DNA of 9,391 nt from Moraxellaceae bacterium (GTDB taxonomy: Bacteria > Pseudomonadota > Gammaproteobacteria > Pseudomonadales > Moraxellaceae): contig JASLCO010000256.1 of assembly GCA_030146505.1 (NCBI GenBank), forward strand, positions 1 to 9,391, in the 5' to 3' direction. Under the pieces are notes generated by a model, which saw nothing but the letters and a program-made list of their open reading frames with translations, made no database searches and was not told the origin of the DNA. Below, piece after piece: positions 6,155-9,391 of the stretch. Both the position numbers and the translations under genes were made by a program. Each line of letters begins with the position of its first letter. Within the stretch, counting starts at the first letter, position 1.

Positions 6155-7174
6155 TCAGGCCGGCACGGCGCGGGCGGCTTTCACGTCGCCCACGTCCACG
6201 CCGGCGAACTGCAGGTCGGCATGATAGGAAGAGCGCACCATGGGGCCGCTCCAGATATTGCGGAAGCCGATTTTCTTGCCGTAGGCCGCGTATTCGGCGA
6301 ATTCTTCCGGTGTCACGAAACGGTCCACCGCGGCGTGGTTCTTCGATGGCTGCAGGTACTGGCCGATGGTGATGAGCTCCACGTCATGGGCGCGCAGGTC
6401 GTCCAGCACGGCCAGCACTTCTTCCTTCGTTTCACCCAGGCCCACCATGATGCCGCACTTGCTGGCGACCTCCGGGCATTCTTCCTTGAAGCGTTTCAGT
6501 AGCGTCAGCGAATGCTGGTAGTCCGAGCCCGGACGCACTGCCTTGTAGAGGCGGGGCACGGTTTCGATATTGTGGTTGAACACATCCGGCGGGCATTCCT
6601 TCATCAGGCGTATGGCGATGTCCATGCGGCCGCGGAAGTCCGGCACCAGGATTTCCATTTTCGTATCCGGATTGAGGGCGCGCGATTCGCGTATGCAGTC
6701 CACAAAATGCTGGGCGCCGCCGTCTTTCAGGTCGTCGCGGTCCACCGAGGTGACCACCACATATTTCAGGCGCAGGTTCCGGATCGTCTCGGCCAGATGA
6801 CGGGGTTCGTCCACGTCGAGGGCATTCGGGCGGCCATGGGCGACATCGCAGAAGGGGCAGCGGCGGGTGCAGATGTCACCCATGATCATGAAGGTGGCCG
6901 TGCCGCCGCCGAAGCATTCCGGCAGGTTGGGGCAGGCCGCTTCCTCGCAGACAGTATGCAGCTTCTGCTCGCGCAGTACGCTCTTGATACGGGCCACTTC
7001 GCCGGGGTTGCTGATGCGCACACGTATCCAGTCCGGCTTGCGCGGCAGCTCCACGGTGGGAATCACCTTCACCGGTATGCGCGCCACCTTCTCCGCCCCG
7101 CGCAGCTTCACGCCCTGTTCCACCTTGCCGGGGGTGACAGTGACGGGGGCTGTGGTTTCGGGGGACTGGCTCAT
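6155..7174 (-). CDS. lipA: Lipoyl synthase
   Basis: LipA is a radical SAM enzyme that inserts two sulfurs into octanoyl groups on E2 and H subunits to make lipoyl cofactors for pyruvate and 2-oxoglutarate dehydrogenases and glycine cleavage; it is cytoplasmic. The 339-residue protein has both iron-sulfur sites: the auxiliary cluster CX4CX5C at C76, C81, C87 in 'TVCEEAACPNLPECF', and the radical SAM cluster CX3CX2C at C102, C106, C109 in 'CTRRCPFCD'. The serine-ligand motif 'RSSYHA' is at 314-319. Length is slightly above the E. coli enzyme (321) because of the N-terminal extension. The ATG at 7174-7172 is preceded by GGAG (complement of 7181-7184) with 6-nt spacing. lipB, which often lies just upstream, is not here: sthA diverges instead. 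It heads a likely operon with the DedA-PAP2 and lipid kinase genes. Confidence 0.98.
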   Translation of the reverse strand: MSQSPETTAPVTVTPGKVEQGVKLRGAEKVARIPVKVIPTVELPRKPDWIRVRISNPGEVARIKSVLREQKLHTVCEEAACPNLPECFGGGTATFMIMGDICTRRCPFCDVAHGRPNALDVDEPRHLAETIRNLRLKYVVVTSVDRDDLKDGGAQHFVDCIRESRALNPDTKMEILVPDFRGRMDIAIRLMKECPPDVFNHNIETVPRLYKAVRPGSDYQHSLTLLKRFKEECPEVASKCGIMVGLGETKEEVLAVLDDLRAHDVELITIGQYLQPSKNHAAVDRFVTPEEFAEYAAYGKKIGFRNIWSGPMVRSSYHADLQFAGVDVGDVKAARAVPA

Positions 7175-7200
7175 GGACTGCTCCGGCTGACAGGGCGGCG

Positions 7201-7229
7201 AGTATAACCCAGCAGGACCGGATTCCTGC
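7201..7229 (-). promoter_or_regulatory. Possible lipA promoter -10 with overlapping dyad
   Basis: On the minus strand TATACT (complement of 7201-7206) is a good -10 hexamer, 27 bp upstream of the lipA start. I see no good -35 at 16-18 bp. Instead, the region holds a perfect dyad GCAGGA (7212-7217) / TCCTGC (7224-7229) with a 6-bp centre, which covers the spacer and -35 area and could be a regulator site. Confidence 0.4.
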
Positions 7230-7257
7230 CCCCGCCTTTATTGCCACCGGCCACCGG

Positions 7258-7390
7258 ATTGGCAGGAGGGGCTTTAGCCGCGATGGCTCTTCATGACGTT
7301 TCCGGCGCTACTCGCCCCGGAAACACGCTGCGCCCGAAGTGGATTCGGGCTGCGCTCCGCCGCTGGCGCTTGCAGCTCCTCCTGCAACCT
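7258..7390. repeat. Degenerate REP/REPIN-like inverted pair with internal hairpins
   Basis: The left end reads GGCAGGAGGGGCTTTAGCCG (from 7261), much like the 'GTAGGAGCGGCTTTAGCCGCGAT' REP-type repeats common in Pseudomonas and relatives. The right end carries GCTCCTCCTGCAA (7375-7387), which on the other strand reads TTGCAGGAGGAGC, an inverted partner. Between them are perfect stems: GTTTCCGG (7298-7305) / CCGGAAAC (7317-7324), GCCCGAA (7332-7338) / TTCGGGC (7344-7350), CGCC/GGCG (7358-7368) and TTGCAG (7370-7375) / CTGCAA (7382-7387). Family membership is by eye and needs other copies in the genome. Confidence 0.42.
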
Positions 7391-7494
7391 TTCGTGGGAC
7401 AACAAGGGCGGGTGGTCAATCAATCCGGCCAGTCACAGATTGGCGCTGCCCTGGAACAGGCCGCTGGTTACACTTGGCGGCCTCTCGGGCTCTT

Positions 7495-7500
7495 GGAGGA
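7495..7500 (+). promoter_or_regulatory. Ribosome binding site of sthA
   Basis: GGAGGA with 5-nt spacing to the ATG at 7506. It sets the start at MRRPYDVVVIG and discards the 71-residue open extension upstream. Confidence 0.9.
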
Positions 7501-7505
7501 CAGGC

Positions 7506-8900
7506 ATGCGCAGGCCTTACGACGTGGTAGTGATAGGTGCAGGCCCCGCGGGCGAGGGCGCGGCCATGAAGCTGGTGAAGGAAGGCCGGCGCGTGGCCAT
7601 GGTGGATGATCGTGGCCGTCTCGGCGGCAACTGCGTGCACGTGGGCACCATTCCCTCCAAGGCGCTGCGCCAGACCGTGTGGAACCTCATGCGCTACCAG
7701 CGCGATCCCCTGTTCCGCCGTGTCGGCGAATTGCGCAATGTGCCGCTCTCGCAGGTGCTGGCGCGCGCGCACAAGGTGGTGGACAGCCAGGTGGCGGTGC
7801 ACACCGGTTTCTACGACCGCAATCTCGTGGATGTGTATTCCGGCCTTGCCAGTTTTGAGAGTGCCCACCGCATCAGCATTCATCCGCGCGAAGGGGGTGC
7901 GAAGGAAACGCTGGAATTCGAGCACGCGATACTGGCCACCGGCAGTCGGCCCTATCATCCCGAAGATATCGATTTTGCCCATCCCCGCGTTTTCGATTCC
8001 GACAAAATCCTCAATCTCGATTACCCGGTGCGCAAGCTCATCATCTACGGCGCCGGCGTGATCGGCTGCGAGTACGCCTCGATTTTCGTCGGCCTGGGCT
8101 ACAAGGTGGACCTCATCAATACGCAGGCACAGCTGCTGTCCTATCTGGATGACGAGATCGCCGACGCCCTTTCCTATTACCTGCGTGAGCTGGGTGTGCT
8201 GGTGCGCAACCAGGAAGAATACGAAAAAGTGGAAACGCAGGACGACGGCGTGGTGCTGCACCTGAAGTCCGGCAAGAAGATCAAGGCCGATGCCATCCTC
8301 TGGTGCAACGGCCGCAGCGGCAATACGGAAACCCTGGCGCTGGAAAAAGCCAGCCTGAAAGCCAACAGCCGTGGCCAGCTCAAGGTGGACGAGCATTACC
8401 GCACCGAAGTGCCGAACATCTTTGCCGCTGGCGATGTGATAGGCCCGCCTGCACTGGCTTCCGCCGCCTACGACCAGGGCCGCTGTGCCGCCGCCCATCT
8501 GGTCGGCTCCAGCGACGTGCCGCGCGTGGACGAAGTGCCCACCGGCATCTATACGATTCCGGAAATCTCTTCCATCGGCAAAACCGAAAAGCAGCTCACC
8601 GAAGCGAAAGTGCCCTATGAAGTCGGCCAGGCCTTTTTCCGGCACCTGGCGCGCGCGCAGATCACCGGCGAAACCGCCGGCATGCTGAAGATCCTCTTCC
8701 ACCGCGAAACCGAGGAAATCCTCGGCATACACTGCTTCGGTGACAATGCCGCCGAGATCGTGCATATCGGCCAGGCCATCATGCAGCAGAAGAATGGCGC
8801 CAATACCCTGCGCTATTTCGTCAACACCACTTTCAATTACCCAACAATGGCCGAGGCCTATCGTGTGGCGGCGCTGAATGGCCTGAACCGCTTGTTCTGA
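7506..8900 (+). CDS. sthA: Soluble (Si-specific) NAD(P)+ transhydrogenase
   Basis: SthA is a cytoplasmic FAD flavoprotein that moves hydride between NADPH and NAD+, mainly to reoxidise surplus NADPH. The 464-residue protein (E. coli 466) has the FAD-binding 'VVVIGAGPAGEGAA' at 7-20, 'ATGSRP' at 144-149, a second nucleotide-binding 'GAGVIGCEYA' at 182-191, the FAD-contacting 'FAAGDVIGPPALASAA' at 306-321, and the dimerisation domain ending in 'NYPTMAEAYRVAALNGLNR'. Where disulfide reductases such as lipoamide dehydrogenase have CXXXXC, this protein has C43-VHVG-T48, the family's mark of a lost redox disulfide. The C-terminal His-Glu pair is also replaced ('NYPTMAE'), again as in SthA. The ribosome site fixes the start. 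It is divergent from lipA and appears monocistronic. Confidence 0.97.
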   Translation: MRRPYDVVVIGAGPAGEGAAMKLVKEGRRVAMVDDRGRLGGNCVHVGTIPSKALRQTVWNLMRYQRDPLFRRVGELRNVPLSQVLARAHKVVDSQVAVHTGFYDRNLVDVYSGLASFESAHRISIHPREGGAKETLEFEHAILATGSRPYHPEDIDFAHPRVFDSDKILNLDYPVRKLIIYGAGVIGCEYASIFVGLGYKVDLINTQAQLLSYLDDEIADALSYYLRELGVLVRNQEEYEKVETQDDGVVLHLKSGKKIKADAILWCNGRSGNTETLALEKASLKANSRGQLKVDEHYRTEVPNIFAAGDVIGPPALASAAYDQGRCAAAHLVGSSDVPRVDEVPTGIYTIPEISSIGKTEKQLTEAKVPYEVGQAFFRHLARAQITGETAGMLKILFHRETEEILGIHCFGDNAAEIVHIGQAIMQQKNGANTLRYFVNTTFNYPTMAEAYRVAALNGLNRLF

Positions 8901-8904
8901 AGGA

Positions 8905-8918
8905 AGGCCCCGGGGCCT
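8905..8918. other. GC palindrome just after sthA
   Basis: Perfect 14-bp palindrome AGGCCCCGGGGCCT, 4 bp past the sthA stop. As RNA it folds to a short stem with a small loop but has no following T-run, so it is at best a weak or Rho-assisted terminator. Confidence 0.35.
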
Positions 8919-8966
8919 GGAAAGCCGGAAAAAGGTCGCGGGCTGGCAAGGAATGCGTTGGAAAAA

Positions 8967-9050
8967 GAATGACGAGAGAAAGAAAACCGGTAGGCGAACC
9001 GAGAAAAAACGTCATTCCCGCGATCAGTGAAGCGCGCGCCAAGCGGGAAT
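8967..9050. repeat. Palindromic intergenic repeat (ATTCCC...GGGAAT type)
   Basis: Two overlapping inverted repeats. The outer one is GAATGACG (8967-8974) / CGTCATTC (9010-9017), with an inner CGGT/ACCG (8988-8991 / 8998-9001). The second is ATTCCCGC (9014-9021) / GCGGGAAT (9043-9050). The CGTCATTCCCGCG...GCGGGAAT pattern is known from repeats scattered through many proteobacterial genomes, for example the ATTCCCN8GGGAAT repeats of Neisseria and similar ones in Xanthomonadaceae. The stretch 8920-9010 is purine-rich and A-rich compared with its neighbours. Copy number cannot be judged from one window. Confidence 0.5.
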
Positions 9051-9098
9051 CTCTTGAATGCAATAATGCGCCAGGCCCACTGCAAACCCCCGATTCAG

Positions 9099-9105
9099 AA
9101 AGGAG
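9099..9105 (+). promoter_or_regulatory. Ribosome binding site of the TMEM175-family gene
   Basis: AAAGGAG with 6-nt spacing to a GTG at 9112. It supports GTG as the start in preference to the ATG at 9127, which would delete the conserved arginine of the family's N-terminal motif. Confidence 0.8.
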
Positions 9106-9111
9106 CATCCC

Positions 9112-9391
9112 GTGCAAAAAGGTCGAATGGAAGCCTTCAGTGATGGCGTGATTGCCGTGGCCATCACCATCATGGTGCTGGAAATGAAAGCGCCCCACCA
9201 TGCCAGCTTCGAGGCGCTGCGTGCCATCGTGCCGGCGTTTCTGGTTTATGTGCTGAGCTTCATCTACGTCGGTATCTACTGGAACAACCACCACCACATG
9301 CTGCAGGCAGCGCACAAGGTGAGTGGTGGCGTGCTCTGGGCCAATCTGCATCTGCTTTTCTGGTTGTCGCTTTTTCCCTTTGCCACGGCCT
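9112..9391 (+). CDS. TMEM175/DUF1211 family potassium channel protein, 3'-truncated by window edge
   Basis: 93 residues are visible from a GTG start (read as Met) with a strong ribosome site; the frame is open to the last base. The N-terminus 'GRMEAFSDGVIAVAITIMVL' contains the family signature RXXXFSDG (R5, F9-G12) inside the first membrane helix (about 9-24). Further hydrophobic stretches follow at about 38-57 ('AIVPAFLVYVLSFIYVGIYW') and 77-93. Bacterial TMEM175 proteins are tetrameric K+-permeable channels of the inner membrane with about 200 residues and six helices per subunit, so about half is missing. The physiological role in bacteria is not well defined. The gene stands 211 bp after sthA, beyond a repeat, and is probably a separate transcription unit. 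Confidence 0.9.
   Translation, partial: MQKGRMEAFSDGVIAVAITIMVLEMKAPHHASFEALRAIVPAFLVYVLSFIYVGIYWNNHHHMLQAAHKVSGGVLWANLHLLFWLSLFPFATA

Larger units (their letters stand above)
7175..7505. other. Divergent lipA-sthA intergenic region, rich in hairpins
   Basis: This 331-bp gap has no convincing gene. From the lipA side it holds the TATACT/dyad candidate promoter (7201-7229), a tandem direct repeat CCACCGG (7244-7250, 7251-7257), a block of short hairpins resembling REP sequence (7258-7390), and a plainer stretch of about 110 bp before sthA. In that stretch TACACT at 7469-7474 could be a -10 but has no good -35. The reading frame running into sthA from 7293 is only an open extension. Confidence 0.6.

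Noticed and set aside
4846..6372. Plus-strand open frame of 508 codons across the DedA-PAP2 gene and the end of lipA
   Set aside because: Low-complexity Gln/Ala/Gly/His composition, antisense to two well-supported genes.
7440..7474. sthA promoter with TTGGCG and TACACT
   Set aside because: The spacing is 23 bp, too long for a sigma-70 promoter, and no better -35 is visible.
7293..7505. N-terminal extension of SthA
   Set aside because: No ribosome site at 7293, the extension runs through the hairpin-rich repeat, and the start at 7506 has GGAGGA and gives the normal family length.
7416..8765. Minus-strand open frame of 449 codons opposite sthA
   Set aside because: Antisense to sthA, no domain or plausible ribosome site; composition mirrors the sthA codons.
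8905..8918. The GC palindrome as a confirmed sthA terminator
   Set aside because: No T-run follows and the stem without a proper loop is short; kept only as a palindrome.
1..9391. CRISPR array, tRNA/rRNA genes, insertion sequences, prophage or toxin-antitoxin genes
   Set aside because: No regularly spaced repeats, RNA-gene signatures, transposase or integrase motifs were seen on either strand.

Overview
This is a GC-rich window (roughly 60-65% G+C by eye) from a gammaproteobacterial chromosome. The strongest clues are a soluble pyridine nucleotide transhydrogenase (sthA), a lipoyl synthase (lipA), a PA2779/PA2778-type gene pair named after Pseudomonas aeruginosa, a PilH-like receiver and a fused DedA-PAP2 protein. 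A Pseudomonas/Alcanivorax-like lineage is my inference; genus cannot be fixed without a search. I see no phage, plasmid, transposase, CRISPR, tRNA or rRNA.

Layout. At the left edge is the 3' part of a DUF4403-family gene (+), which converges on a PilH-like single-domain response regulator (-) across a perfect bidirectional terminator near 1163-1193. Next comes a small conserved protein of unknown role (-, 1704-2060). A divergent intergenic region follows, with two leader hairpins, and then the PA2779-PA2778 pair (+, 2264-3782): a small exported protein with a C-terminal membrane segment, and a C39-like peptidase lipoprotein with TPR-like repeats. The second gene overlaps tail-to-tail by 23 bp with a minus-strand group that reads lipA (7174-6155), DedA::PAP2 fusion (6132-4684), diacylglycerol-kinase-family lipid kinase (4641-3760). 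The spacings of 22 and 42 bp suggest one operon joining lipoate synthesis with membrane-lipid phosphatase/kinase functions. A 331-bp divergent region rich in short hairpins, possibly a decayed REP pair, separates lipA from sthA (+, 7506-8900). After sthA lies a 211-bp gap with a GC palindrome and a palindromic repeat of the ATTCCC...GGGAAT type, then the 5' part of a TMEM175/DUF1211 potassium-channel-family gene that starts with GTG and runs off the right edge.

Most of this is ordinary core chromosome. The best leads are four. One is the possible protease-substrate relation of the PA2778/PA2779 pair, where a Gly-Gly precedes the membrane segment of the small partner. The second is the lipA/DedA-PAP2/lipid-kinase operon. 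The third is the GC-only hairpin between the PA2779 and PA2778 genes. The fourth is the two palindromic repeat regions flanking sthA.
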